Origin: Magnetospirillum sp. | Lineage (GTDB): Bacteria; Pseudomonadota; Alphaproteobacteria; Rhodospirillales; Magnetospirillaceae | Assembly (NCBI GenBank): GCA_020217035.1 | Contig: JAIWOG010000266.1 | Coordinates: 1-10,000, forward strand | Direction of reading: 5' to 3' | Length of the DNA stretch: 10,000 nt | Part shown: in pieces, positions 1 through 7,163 of the stretch | Layout of the letters: each line of letters begins with the position of its first letter | How positions within the stretch are numbered: position 1 is the first letter of the stretch | Notes under the pieces: generated by a model | Told to the model about the DNA's origin: nothing | The model's input: only the letters and a program-made list of their open reading frames with translations | The model's database searches: none | Program-made: the position numbers and the translations under genes

Positions 1-715
1 TCGCCGGGCCGGTGGCCGGTCCGGTGCTGGGGGCGGACGGCAGGCTGGGCGGCGAAGCCGGCGGCGCCGAAGGTGCCGGCGCCGACGCGCTGACGACGCT
101 GCCGGCATTGTTGGAAACCGTGAAGGAAGACCCCGATGTCGCGCCCAGCACACCGGCGCCCGGGGTGCTGATGGTCAAGGGCGGGTCGGAACTGCCCGGC
201 CGGCTAAGCGTGATTTCGCCGACGAAGCTGGAACCGGGATCGGGCTGCAACGCCACCGAGGTTTCGCCGCCGGCGGCAACGCTGCCCACCACGGTGGTGC
301 CGCGAATGCCGATGGACATGGCCGGCGTCGCCACCTTGGCGGCACCGGGCGCCGACTTGGCGATGTCGCCCGAGACGAAGGAAAAGGCGCCTTGCGCCAC
401 CAGGATGGATTCCGAGCCGGTCTTGGTCGCCGGGTCGTAGGTGAAGTCGTCCAGCCCGATCAGCCCCTTGTCCTTCAAGACGAAGGTCGAGCGGTCGGCG
501 AAGACCAGGGAAATCTGCGCCCCGTCGGCGGTTTCCACCGAATCGCCCTTGACCAGCGGCGCCTCGGCGGCAGCCGCGATCTTCTGGCCGCCGCGAACGA
601 TCCAGGCTTCGCCCTGGATGGCGGACACTTTGCCGATGACCTGCGCGGTCTTGCCGTCGGCGACCTGGATCACCGGCAGCTTTGGCTCGGCGACCGGAAC
701 GGTCTGAATGGGCAT
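1..715 (-). CDS. FecR-domain protein, N-terminal part of probable type I secreted adhesin/surface protein (partial)
   Basis: Only the first 238 residues are visible; the frame is open to the left edge, so the C-terminus is missing. The start ATG (713-715) is preceded by a GGGGAAGG ribosome site. No N-terminal signal peptide is seen, which fits a type I substrate whose secretion signal lies at the C-terminus. Residues about 24-145 form a FecR-like beta domain: a GKVSAIQGEAWIV strand, then KGDSVETADGAQISLVFAD, and the typical TPAMSIGIRGTTVVG segment at 130-144. From about residue 209 the chain becomes a Pro/Ala/Ser linker. Similar N-terminal domains occur in large repeat adhesins and in retention-module proteins. 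The gene lies 24 bases downstream of the HlyD-type adaptor and is co-directional, so it is probably the cargo of that secretion system. The FecR domain is confident. The adhesin role is inference, because no repeats or calcium-binding motifs are within view. Confidence 0.8.
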   Translation of the reverse strand, partial: MPIQTVPVAEPKLPVIQVADGKTAQVIGKVSAIQGEAWIVRGGQKIAAAAEAPLVKGDSVETADGAQISLVFADRSTFVLKDKGLIGLDDFTYDPATKTGSESILVAQGAFSFVSGDIAKSAPGAAKVATPAMSIGIRGTTVVGSVAAGGETSVALQPDPGSSFVGEITLSRPGSSDPPLTISTPGAGVLGATSGSSFTVSNNAGSVVSASAPAPSAPPASPPSLPSAPSTGPATGPA

Positions 716-739
716 GGCCTTCCCCTTTCTGGAGATGAC

Positions 740-2098
740 TTATTGGGGCAGTGTGAACGAATTCAGTGAAAAAATCACTTCATTGCGCAAAAGCGGATCA
801 AAAATCATTCGCAAGACGGATTTGCGCCCCACCACGATGGACGCCGTCCCCGCCATGCCCGAGCGCACCGGATTGGGATTGCCGGCACTGTCGTACAGCA
901 CCGATTGTTCCGACTGCACCACCACCTTGTAATAGGTCTGGGTGGTGCCGCCTTGGGTTTCCTCGATGGAATCGGCCCCCACCGCCAACACCCGGCCGTG
1001 CAATTGCCCATAGCGGAACGGGTCATAGGCCGACAGCCGGATCGACGCCTTCAGCCCCTCGCGCAGATGGCCGATATCCTGGGGTGGCACCTTGGCTTCC
1101 ACCACCAGGGCGTCGTCCAGCGGCACGATGTCCATCAAGGTGTCACCGGGCTTGGCCACCTGGCCGACGCTGGTGATGGCCGCCATCTTGACCACGCCGC
1201 GCACCGGCGAGCGGACTTCCGAGCGGGATTCGCGGTCGGTGGCCACTTCCATGGTGGCCTTCAGCGAGGAAATTTCAGCTTCCACCTTGCTGATTTCCTC
1301 CAACACCTCGGTGCGCCAGCCTTTCTCGAACTCGGACAACTTGGCCGAGGCTTCGTCCTGCTGGGCTTCCAGGCGGGAAATGGTGTCCCGCGCGGTGGCC
1401 ACCTCGGTGTCCAGCAGCAATTGCTCGCGTTCCAGCTTGACCATTTCCTGGTTGCCGACCACGCCCACGTCATAGGCTTTCTTCTTGATGCGCAGTTCCT
1501 CGGCGCCCTTGGCCTGGGCGCGGACCAGGCCGGCATGGCGGGTCTGGTTCTCGGCCACCTCGCGGCGGCGGCGCTCCATCTCGCGCTGGATGACGGTGAC
1601 CTGCTGGGCGCGATGCGACAGCCGCTCGGTGTGGATGGTCATCTCGCGCCGCTTGGTGTCGGAATCGATGGCGATGCCGGCCGGCCAGGCGATGTCCTTG
1701 GTGCCGGCCAGGTCAGCGTGCAGACGCGCCGTCCGCGCCTGGAAGGCGGCGAAACGGGCGCGTTTGTCGGCCAGATCCTGGGCACCTTGCGAATTGATCA
1801 GCCGCACCAGCACCTCGCCTTCCGAGACGAAGCTGCCTTCGCGCACCAGAACCTCTTGGATGGTGCCGCCCTCGAAATGCTGCACATGGCGGATTTGGCC
1901 CGAGGGTTCGACCCGGGCCGGCGCCGTCACCACCTCGTCCAGTTCCAGCACCGCCGCCGCCCCGAACAGGCCGAAAAAGGCCAGCGTGCTCCATAACAGC
2001 AGAGATGTCGCCGCGGGCGAGGTCAAGCGCGGGGCAATGCCGTGAATGGGCGAGCGAAAGGAATCCAGCACCGGATCGGCGCCGTTGAGCTTCTTCAT
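740..2098 (-). CDS. HlyD-family type I secretion periplasmic adaptor (membrane fusion protein)
   Basis: This 452-residue protein would bridge the inner-membrane ABC exporter and the outer-membrane channel. It has a short cytoplasmic N-terminus and one membrane segment at about residues 31-52. A first lipoyl-like half follows at about 60-100 (HFEGGTIQEVLVREGSFVSEG). Residues about 105-290 are a long charged, Glu/Arg/Ala-rich helical region, expected to be the coiled-coil hairpin. The second lipoyl half begins at VRSPVRGVVK and contains GQVAKPGDTLMDIVP. A beta-barrel region follows, and the C-terminus has the family pattern GMAGTASIVVGRKSVL and FDPLL. The length is usual for the HlyD/PrtE/LapC group. 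The ATG overlaps the stop of the ABC transporter gene by four bases (ATGA), which implies translational coupling. The exact substrate is inferred from the following FecR-domain gene. Confidence 0.93.
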   Translation of the reverse strand: MKKLNGADPVLDSFRSPIHGIAPRLTSPAATSLLLWSTLAFFGLFGAAAVLELDEVVTAPARVEPSGQIRHVQHFEGGTIQEVLVREGSFVSEGEVLVRLINSQGAQDLADKRARFAAFQARTARLHADLAGTKDIAWPAGIAIDSDTKRREMTIHTERLSHRAQQVTVIQREMERRRREVAENQTRHAGLVRAQAKGAEELRIKKKAYDVGVVGNQEMVKLEREQLLLDTEVATARDTISRLEAQQDEASAKLSEFEKGWRTEVLEEISKVEAEISSLKATMEVATDRESRSEVRSPVRGVVKMAAITSVGQVAKPGDTLMDIVPLDDALVVEAKVPPQDIGHLREGLKASIRLSAYDPFRYGQLHGRVLAVGADSIEETQGGTTQTYYKVVVQSEQSVLYDSAGNPNPVRSGMAGTASIVVGRKSVLRMIFDPLLRNEVIFSLNSFTLPQ

Positions 2099-4131
2099 GG
2101 CCCCGCCCCCTTGCCGGCGGAGGACGGCGGCGTCTCACGTTGGGTGACGCGCACCACCTTGCCGCGTTCCATCACCGCGCTGCGCGGCGCCAGGGCAGTG
2201 ACGGCGGCGCGGTGCGAGATCACCACCAGCGTGCGATTGCCCACCGCCTTGTGGATGCCGGCGATGGCCCGGCGTTCGGTGGTTTCGTCCAGGGCGGCGG
2301 TGGGTTCGTCCAGGATGGTCACCGGCGCCGCCCGCAACAAGGTGCGGGCCAGGGCCACCAATTGGCGTTGGCCGCCCGACAGGTTGCGGCCGTTTTCCAA
2401 CACCTCGAAATCCAGCCCCATGCCCACCGGCATCACCGCCCCGGCGCCGACGGCGTTCAGCATGGCGATCATCTGGTCGTCGGACACCAGCCCGTCCAGG
2501 GACAAATTGGTGCGCAGCGTGCCGGAATAAAGCGGCGGGTTCTGCGGGCAGACGGCGACATGGCGACGCAGGTCGGCGGGATCGATCAACGAGATGTCGA
2601 CGCCGTCCAGCAAGACCCGGCCGGTTTCCGGGCGGATGATCCCCGACAGCACCTTTTCCAGCGTGGTCTTGCCCGATCCCGAGGCGCCGACCACCGCCAG
2701 GCGTTGGCCGGCGGCAATGGTCAGGTTGATGTCTTCCAGCACCGGATGGGCGGCACCCGGATAACGGGCGGCCAGCCCTTCCACCTGCACATTGCCGGCG
2801 GCCAGCGGCCGGTGGATCAGGCTGATTCCCGGCGGGCGTTCGGTGGGCCGGTTGGTGACGGTACGCAGCGATTCCAGCGCCGCCAGCGCCGCCTGGGTCT
2901 GCGGCACCACCGCCACCAGCTGCATGGTGGCGCCGGTGAAGCGGGTGGCCAGCATGGTGGCGGCCAGGATAACGCCGGCGCTCATCTCGCCTTCCACCGC
3001 CCGCCAGCCGCCCAGGCCCAAGGCGCACAGCATGGCCAGGTTCTGCGCCAGCATGGACAGGTTGCCACGCGACGCCGCCACCGTGCGAATGGCGCGAGCC
3101 GCCGTGGCGTAAAGGATGGTGCCCTGGCGGAAGCGGCCTTGCAGATAGGTCATGGCACCGACCCGGCGCACGGTTTCCGGATCGAAGAAGGTTTCCTGGG
3201 CCGCCTGGGCGCGGAAAGTGGCGGCGCGGGACAATTCCTGATGCAGCAATTTCTGCCGGTGGATGGCGAACAGGGTCGAGCCGGCGACCACCACGTTCAT
3301 CCCCAACACCGCCAGGGCGATCAGCGGATCGCACAGGAAAAGGCCGGCCAGGAACAGCGCCATGAACGGCAGATCAGCCAGCAACGACACGGCGGCGGCG
3401 CCGAAACCGTCACGGATGGCGTCGAAATCCTGCAACATACGCATCAGATGGCCGGATGGTGCGGCGGCGCCTTCGAAGCGGGTTTCCAGGATGCGCCGGT
3501 GCATGTCCATGGCCAGGCGCACATTGCCTTCGTGCAGGGTGTCTTCCACGAACAATCCGCGCAGACGGCGGAACACTTGTTCGAAAAGCGCCGCCAGCAG
3601 GAACAGCACGGCCATGACGACCAGCGAATCCAACAGGCCATGCGGCAGCACCCGGTCGTAGACCTGGGCCGAGAATAACGGCGCCGCCAGGGCCAGGACA
3701 TTGCCCAAGCCGCCGGCCAGTCCGGCCCGCCACAGCATCGGCTTCCAACTGGCCAGCAGCGCCGGCCAGGCGGTGGGGGCCGCGGCGGCGGCCTTGTCCA
3801 GCATCGGGCGGACGAACAATATGGTGGTCGGCTCGGCCTGCGCCGGGGGCAGGTTCAAGGCCCGCGAAGCCTCGAATTCCAGGGCGACGCAGGGGAACAG
3901 GTCCGGCGACAGCTTGGCCGGGTTGGTCCGCGCTTCCACATGGGCGGCGAAACCGTGGCGCGACAACGCCACCAGCCACGGCTGCGCCGCCGCCTCGGCC
4001 TGCGCCATGGAATAGGAATCGCAAAGCGCCGACGCCGCCACCACATGCCCCATGGAGCGCAGGCAGGCCGAAATGGCCTTGGCCTCGGCGGCGACGATGG
4101 CCGGGTCAGCGGCTTTGGCTGCTGGCGGCAT
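2095..4131 (-). CDS. Type I secretion system permease/ATPase (ABC exporter)
   Basis: This 678-residue inner-membrane ABC half-transporter would power export through the HlyD/TolC-type channel. Residues 1 to about 120 form a small cytoplasmic region in the place of the C39 peptidase-like domain. No catalytic Gln...Cys motif is evident, so leader-peptide cleavage is not expected. The membrane domain covers about 130-420, with hydrophobic segments near 135-155, 165-187, 247-290 and 360-400. The nucleotide-binding domain covers about 445-670: Walker [10 protein letters not shown] (482-490), Q-loop Gln530, signature LSGGQ (584-588), Walker B VTILDEP (604-610) and switch His640. All ATPase residues are intact. 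The first 26 bases overlap the end of the TolC-family gene, and the stop overlaps the HlyD-family start. The ribosome site is weak, so coupling to the upstream gene is likely. The protein resembles the LapB/RTX-exporter group. Active ATPase function is confident; the cargo is inferred. Confidence 0.93.
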   Translation of the reverse strand: MPPAAKAADPAIVAAEAKAISACLRSMGHVVAASALCDSYSMAQAEAAAQPWLVALSRHGFAAHVEARTNPAKLSPDLFPCVALEFEASRALNLPPAQAEPTTILFVRPMLDKAAAAAPTAWPALLASWKPMLWRAGLAGGLGNVLALAAPLFSAQVYDRVLPHGLLDSLVVMAVLFLLAALFEQVFRRLRGLFVEDTLHEGNVRLAMDMHRRILETRFEGAAAPSGHLMRMLQDFDAIRDGFGAAAVSLLADLPFMALFLAGLFLCDPLIALAVLGMNVVVAGSTLFAIHRQKLLHQELSRAATFRAQAAQETFFDPETVRRVGAMTYLQGRFRQGTILYATAARAIRTVAASRGNLSMLAQNLAMLCALGLGGWRAVEGEMSAGVILAATMLATRFTGATMQLVAVVPQTQAALAALESLRTVTNRPTERPPGISLIHRPLAAGNVQVEGLAARYPGAAHPVLEDINLTIAAGQRLAVVGASGSGKTTLEKVLSGIIRPETGRVLLDGVDISLIDPADLRRHVAVCPQNPPLYSGTLRTNLSLDGLVSDDQMIAMLNAVGAGAVMPVGMGLDFEVLENGRNLSGGQRQLVALARTLLRAAPVTILDEPTAALDETTERRAIAGIHKAVGNRTLVVISHRAAVTALAPRSAVMERGKVVRVTQRETPPSSAGKGAGP

Positions 4132-5614
4132 ACAAACGGACCGGGGATTGTGCCGTCGGCACCGATTCGGGCATGGGCGGCTGCGGGTCCAGGCCCATGG
4201 TGGCGTTCAGCCGCGCCTTGGCCGCCTGGACCTCGGAATACAGGATGAAGCGGCGCAAGGTGGACAGCATGGACGACGCCTCGGCCTTGATTTCCTCCAT
4301 GGCGCTGCCGCTGCCGGCGTTGCGCGACTTGCCGGCCAGCGAGGTGATGCGGCGGTCGATGCCGGCCATCTGCTCGGTCAGACGGTATTCCTTCAAGGCA
4401 TGACGATATTGGATGTCGGCCACCCGCACTTGCGTCACCACCGCCATGCCCAGGGCCAAACGACGGGCGCGGGTCACCTCCGCCGTGTTTTGTGCCTGGC
4501 CGATGCGCTTGGGCGCCGACAGGAAGTCCACCAGGTTCCACGCCACCTGCACGCCGGCATCGGCCCAGGCGTTGTATTTCAGATAGGAATTGGAATCGTA
4601 ATGGCCGCCGATGAAGGGGCCGATTCCGGGCAGCGACTTCAGCAACTCGGTATAGATTTCCTGGGCGTCGATGCGGAACTGGGCGTCCTCGACCTTCAAT
4701 TCGGGGCGGTTGTCCAGGGCGATCTGCTGCAAAATCTCGACATCCTGGGCGGGGCTGTCCAGCTTCAGGGTGGCGGCGTCCTTCAATTCGGCCAGTTGGA
4801 AGGCGGCCACCGACTGCACCCCCATCAATCCGGCCAGATCGGCCCGCGAGGTGGCGGTCTGGCGCTGCATCTCGGCAATCTGGCGCATGGTGTCGACGAT
4901 GGCCCGCTGATGGTTCAGCATCTGCATGGGGTCGCCGACCTTGCTGCGCTCGGCTTCCTCGGCGTCCTCGACCGAGCGTTTCAGCCGCTCTTCCAGTGAA
5001 TTGTACTTGGCTTCGGCGTATTCGTTGATCACCGCCTTCCAATAGGCGGCCTGGACGTCCTGAACCAACAGATGCAGCGCCCGGCGGCGCTTTTCCAGCG
5101 CTTGCTTGACGCGGTCTTCCTCTTGGTCGGACCGCAACATGGCGATGCCGAAATCCATCAGGTTCCAGGTGGCGGTCAAGTCAGCGGTGCGGCCGACCGC
5201 GTCGTCGCTGGTGGAATAGGACGTCCCCGTGCTGCCGGTGGACAGATCCTTGGACACCGTCGCCTTGGGCAGCGACCGGCGGGTCACCCCCGCCTTGGCC
5301 GCCATCTGCGGCAACATGGCGAAGATGGACAGGTCGGCCTTGCCTTGGGCCAGCACCTCCTCCAGCAGCTTGACCCGCGAATCAAGGTTGTTGGCCACCG
5401 CCAGCGCGATGGCGTCGTCGACAGTCAGGGGATGGGCCAGAACGTCCTGGGGCAGCGATTGGGCATGACGATCCAGATCGACGCGGATTTCCGCCAGCGG
5501 CTCGGGGTCAAGCGCACAGGCCGCCAACGACGACGCCAAGGCCGTCGCCGTCATCAACGATCTGATGGTCTTTCTGCCGCCCAAGCTCAACATCCTTCTG
5601 ACGCGAGCATTCAT
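4106..5614 (-). CDS. TolC-family outer-membrane factor of the type I secretion system, with lipobox
   Basis: This is the outer-membrane/periplasmic tunnel component, about 502 residues from the ATG at 5612-5614. A signal sequence near the N-terminus (RKTIRSLMTATALASS) ends in a lipobox, LAAC, with Cys33 by this start. The mature protein would therefore be a lipidated outer-membrane protein, as in OprM/NodT-type factors. The rest shows the long alternating Ala/Gln/Glu-rich amphipathic helices of the family in two similar halves, roughly 60-280 and 290-480, with a Pro-rich tail. The start is uncertain. A TTG at 5624-5626 would add four residues. The ATG at 5591-5593 would remove seven residues and still leave a complete lipoprotein signal. 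No candidate has a well-spaced ribosome site, and a TATAAT overlaps the chosen ATG. It is the first gene of the secretion operon and overlaps the ABC gene by 26 bases. Confidence 0.88.
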   Translation of the reverse strand: MNARVRRMLSLGGRKTIRSLMTATALASSLAACALDPEPLAEIRVDLDRHAQSLPQDVLAHPLTVDDAIALAVANNLDSRVKLLEEVLAQGKADLSIFAMLPQMAAKAGVTRRSLPKATVSKDLSTGSTGTSYSTSDDAVGRTADLTATWNLMDFGIAMLRSDQEEDRVKQALEKRRRALHLLVQDVQAAYWKAVINEYAEAKYNSLEERLKRSVEDAEEAERSKVGDPMQMLNHQRAIVDTMRQIAEMQRQTATSRADLAGLMGVQSVAAFQLAELKDAATLKLDSPAQDVEILQQIALDNRPELKVEDAQFRIDAQEIYTELLKSLPGIGPFIGGHYDSNSYLKYNAWADAGVQVAWNLVDFLSAPKRIGQAQNTAEVTRARRLALGMAVVTQVRVADIQYRHALKEYRLTEQMAGIDRRITSLAGKSRNAGSGSAMEEIKAEASSMLSTLRRFILYSEVQAAKARLNATMGLDPQPPMPESVPTAQSPVRLYAASSQSR

Positions 5615-5618
5615 TATA
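5613..5618 (-). promoter_or_regulatory. Candidate -10 box for the secretion operon
   Basis: The minus strand reads TATAAT here, a perfect consensus -10 hexamer in an AT-rich patch just upstream of the TolC-family coding region. No good -35 hexamer lies 16-18 bases upstream (CTCTCG at 17). A TTGACA is present but only two bases away, so it cannot be the partner. If this promoter is real it needs an activator, and transcription would start near 5606. The translation start would then be the ATG at 5591-5593 rather than the one at 5612-5614. Confidence 0.4.
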
Positions 5619-5628
5619 TATGTCAAAG

Positions 5629-5647
5629 GGTTTAACGAGAGGTTTAA
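5629..5647. repeat. GGTTTAA direct repeat, candidate regulator site
   Basis: GGTTTAA occurs at 5629-5635 and again at 5641-5647, a 12-base period. On the minus strand this reads TTAACC-like half-sites ending ten bases upstream of the TATAAT at 5613-5618, overlapping where a -35 box would lie. Response regulators of the OmpR/PhoB type bind such tandem half-sites in this position. The arrangement also resembles the alphaproteobacterial CtrA site (TTAA, seven bases, TTAA), but the spacing here is eight. The regulator is not identified. Confidence 0.4.
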
Positions 5648-5711
5648 AGCACAGGGGGAAGATGGCGGGCAAAGTCATATTTAAATCCAGCCACGGGCCG
5701 CCGCCCCCGCC

Positions 5712-5740
5712 TTGCCAGCACGCTGAAACAAATGTATCAT
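5712..5740 (+). promoter_or_regulatory. Sigma-70-type promoter of the arsenic operon
   Basis: TTGCCA (5712-5717) and TATCAT (5735-5740) each match the consensus at five of six positions and are separated by an optimal 17 bases. Transcription would start near 5747. That rules out the TTG at 5742 as the arsR start and leaves the ATG at 5760 or at 5775, with a very short leader. Confidence 0.65.
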
Positions 5741-5752
5741 TTTGCCGAATGA
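5737..5752. promoter_or_regulatory. Candidate ArsR operator (inverted repeat)
   Basis: TCATT (5737-5741) and AATGA (5748-5752) form a perfect five-base inverted repeat around the spacer TTGCCG. It overlaps the end of the -10 box and the predicted transcription start of the arsenic operon. A dimeric winged-helix repressor bound here would block RNA polymerase, as is usual for ArsR/SmtB proteins. Assignment to ArsR rests on position and symmetry only. Confidence 0.5.
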
Positions 5753-5759
5753 CGAATTG

Positions 5760-6191
5760 ATGCGATGCTCACTCATGCTTGAGACCTTCGAAACCGTAGC
5801 CAAGGCCGTCGCCGACCGCTCCCGCGCCCGCATCTTGAAACTGCTGGAGGGGGGAGAGCTTTGCGTCTGCCAGATCACCACCGTGCTGAACCTGGCGCCC
5901 GCCACCGTCTCGAAACACCTCGCCGCGTTGAAGACGGCCGGATTGCTGCAGCAACGCCGTGACGGCAAGTGGGTTTACTACCGCTTGGCGGAACTGGCGT
6001 TCAACGCTTATGCCGGCCCGTTCCTCGCCTTGGTGCGGGCGGCGTTGGCCGACGATCCGACCATCGACGAGGACCGCAGGGTGCTGGCGTTGGTCAACCA
6101 GGTGCCGCTCCAGGCGTTGTGCGACCAGGGGCGGGCGGCATTGCCTTTGGGGGCCCAAGCGGAAACCTCCTGCTGTGGAGAATCAAGATGA
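5760..6191 (+). CDS. arsR: ArsR-family arsenic-responsive transcriptional repressor
   Basis: This 143-residue winged-helix repressor probably releases operator DNA on binding As(III). The region LETFETVAKAVADRSRARIL leads into the metal-site helix motif ELCVCQIT (Cys35, Cys37). The recognition helix LAPATVSKHLAALKTAGLL and the wing RRDGKWVYYRL follow. The C-terminus carries a vicinal pair (Cys138-Cys139) four residues from the end. The E. coli plasmid ArsR uses a Cys-x-Cys-x2-Cys site in the same helix; here the third Cys is absent, so the CVC pair alone or the terminal CC pair could bind arsenite. The start is uncertain: an ATG at 5775 would give 138 residues beginning MLETFETV, and neither start has a clear ribosome site. 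The mRNA leader would be short. Its stop overlaps the arsC start by four bases (ATGA), and it heads the operon. Confidence 0.92.
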   Translation: MRCSLMLETFETVAKAVADRSRARILKLLEGGELCVCQITTVLNLAPATVSKHLAALKTAGLLQQRRDGKWVYYRLAELAFNAYAGPFLALVRAALADDPTIDEDRRVLALVNQVPLQALCDQGRAALPLGAQAETSCCGESR

Positions 6192-6688
6192 GCGACAAGA
6201 TCTACAACGTGCTGTTCCTGTGCACCGGCAACTCGGCCCGCAGCATCATGGCCGAGGCCATCCTGAACAGCGACCTGAGCCGCAAGTTCCGCGCCTTCAG
6301 CGCCGGCAGCCATCCCAAGGGAGAGATCGACCCGACGGTGCTGGCGCTGTTGAAGAAGACCAATTACCCCACCGATGGCCTGCGTTCCAAGTCGTGGGAC
6401 GAATTCGCCCAACCCGGCGCCCCCGAACTGGATTTCGTCTTCACCGTCTGCGACAACGCCGCCGGCGAGGTCTGCCCCATCTGGCCGGGCCAGCCGATGA
6501 CCGCCCATTGGGGGGTTCCCGACCCCGTCGCCTTCACCGGTAGCGAAGCCGAAAAGGCGGCCCATTGCGGCGAGATCATGCGCATGCTGGCCAACCGCAT
6601 CAACATTTTCGCCGCCCTGCCCATCCGTTCGCTGGACAAGCTGACGCTGCAAAAGCGCCTGGATGACATCGGCAAGAACAAAGCCTGA
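6188..6688 (+). CDS. arsC: Arsenate reductase ArsC, low-molecular-weight phosphatase type (copy 1)
   Basis: This 166-residue cytoplasmic enzyme would reduce As(V) to As(III) for export. It has the P-loop CTGNSAR (Cys12 to Arg18, the CX5R motif), two further cysteines in VCDNAAGEVCPIWPG (Cys88 and Cys96) and the general-acid loop HWGVPDP (Asp112). Cys12, Cys88 and Cys96 match the three-cysteine relay of the pI258-type, thioredoxin-linked enzymes, although the gap between the last two is one residue longer than in the staphylococcal protein. The start is set by GGAGAA five bases before the ATG and by the four-base overlap with arsR. A longer upstream in-frame extension runs through arsR and is not real. 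The C-terminus is about 14 residues longer than that of copy 2 and ends in a Lys-rich helix. Confidence 0.94.
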   Translation: MSDKIYNVLFLCTGNSARSIMAEAILNSDLSRKFRAFSAGSHPKGEIDPTVLALLKKTNYPTDGLRSKSWDEFAQPGAPELDFVFTVCDNAAGEVCPIWPGQPMTAHWGVPDPVAFTGSEAEKAAHCGEIMRMLANRINIFAALPIRSLDKLTLQKRLDDIGKNKA

Positions 6689-6703
6689 AGCAGGAAGACC
6701 GCA

Positions 6704-7162
6704 ATGACCGACAAACTCGTCAACGTCCTCGTCCTATGCACCGGTAACAGCGCCCGTTCGGTGCTGGCCGAATGCCTGATCAACGATCTGGGCGGCGGCA
6801 AGTGGAAGGCGTACAGCGCCGGCAGCAAGCCGACCGGCAAGGTCAACCCGCTGTCCGTCGAGATCCTCATGGAAAAGGGCCATGCGGTTGACGGACTGCG
6901 GTCGAAGTCGTGGGACGAGTTCGCCGCCCCCGACGCCCCCAAGATGGACCTGGTCATCACCGTCTGCGACAACGCGGCGGGCGAGGTCTGCCCCATCTGG
7001 CCAGGTGCACCGAAGAAGCTGCATGTGGGCTTCCCGGATCCCGCCGAAGCCCAGGGCAGCCACGCGGAACGCCTGGCCGTGTTCCGCGAGGTCTATGGCA
7101 TGATCGAGGCCAAGATCCGCAAGCTGATCGAAGTCGGCCCGGATCGGGTCGGGGAGGTCTGA
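6704..7162 (+). CDS. arsC: Arsenate reductase ArsC, low-molecular-weight phosphatase type (copy 2)
   Basis: This 152-residue paralogue of the preceding gene lies 15 bases downstream, with AGGAAGA five bases before the ATG. It keeps CTGNSAR (Cys12 to Arg18), Cys88 and Cys96 in the identical VCDNAAGEVCPIWPG block, and Asp112 in the acid loop. The two copies align without gaps through residue 113 and share DGLRSKSWDEFA. They differ in that the acid loop here reads HVGFPDP instead of HWGVPDP, there is an extra Cys24, and the C-terminal half has diverged. All expected catalytic residues are present, so it is probably an active As(V) reductase. A different reductant partner or a different affinity is possible. 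The next gene starts one base after its stop. Confidence 0.93.
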   Translation: MTDKLVNVLVLCTGNSARSVLAECLINDLGGGKWKAYSAGSKPTGKVNPLSVEILMEKGHAVDGLRSKSWDEFAAPDAPKMDLVITVCDNAAGEVCPIWPGAPKKLHVGFPDPAEAQGSHAERLAVFREVYGMIEAKIRKLIEVGPDRVGEV

Positions 7163-7163
7163 G

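Noticed and set aside
905..1996. Long plus-strand open frame (363 codons) opposite the HlyD-family gene
   Set aside because: It is a His/Gly/Leu-rich antisense shadow of a high-GC gene, with no ribosome site and no recognisable domain.
2140..3678. Plus-strand open frame of 512 codons opposite the ABC exporter
   Set aside because: Its composition is Gln/His/Gly/Arg-rich, as expected from the reverse of GC-rich codons. The minus-strand frame has all ABC motifs intact.
4052..4999. Plus-strand open frame opposite the TolC-family gene
   Set aside because: It is an antisense shadow with repetitive Leu/His/Gly composition, and the real gene on the other strand is well supported.
5649..5711. Possible terminator or small RNA in the divergent spacer
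   Set aside because: No stem-loop followed by a T-run was found, and both flanking operons point away from the spacer, so no terminator is expected there.
5969..6187. Possible N-terminal extension of arsC copy 1 into arsR
   Set aside because: The extension overlaps the arsR coding region in another frame and lacks homology to ArsC. The ATG at 6188 has a good ribosome site and gives the family's N-terminus.
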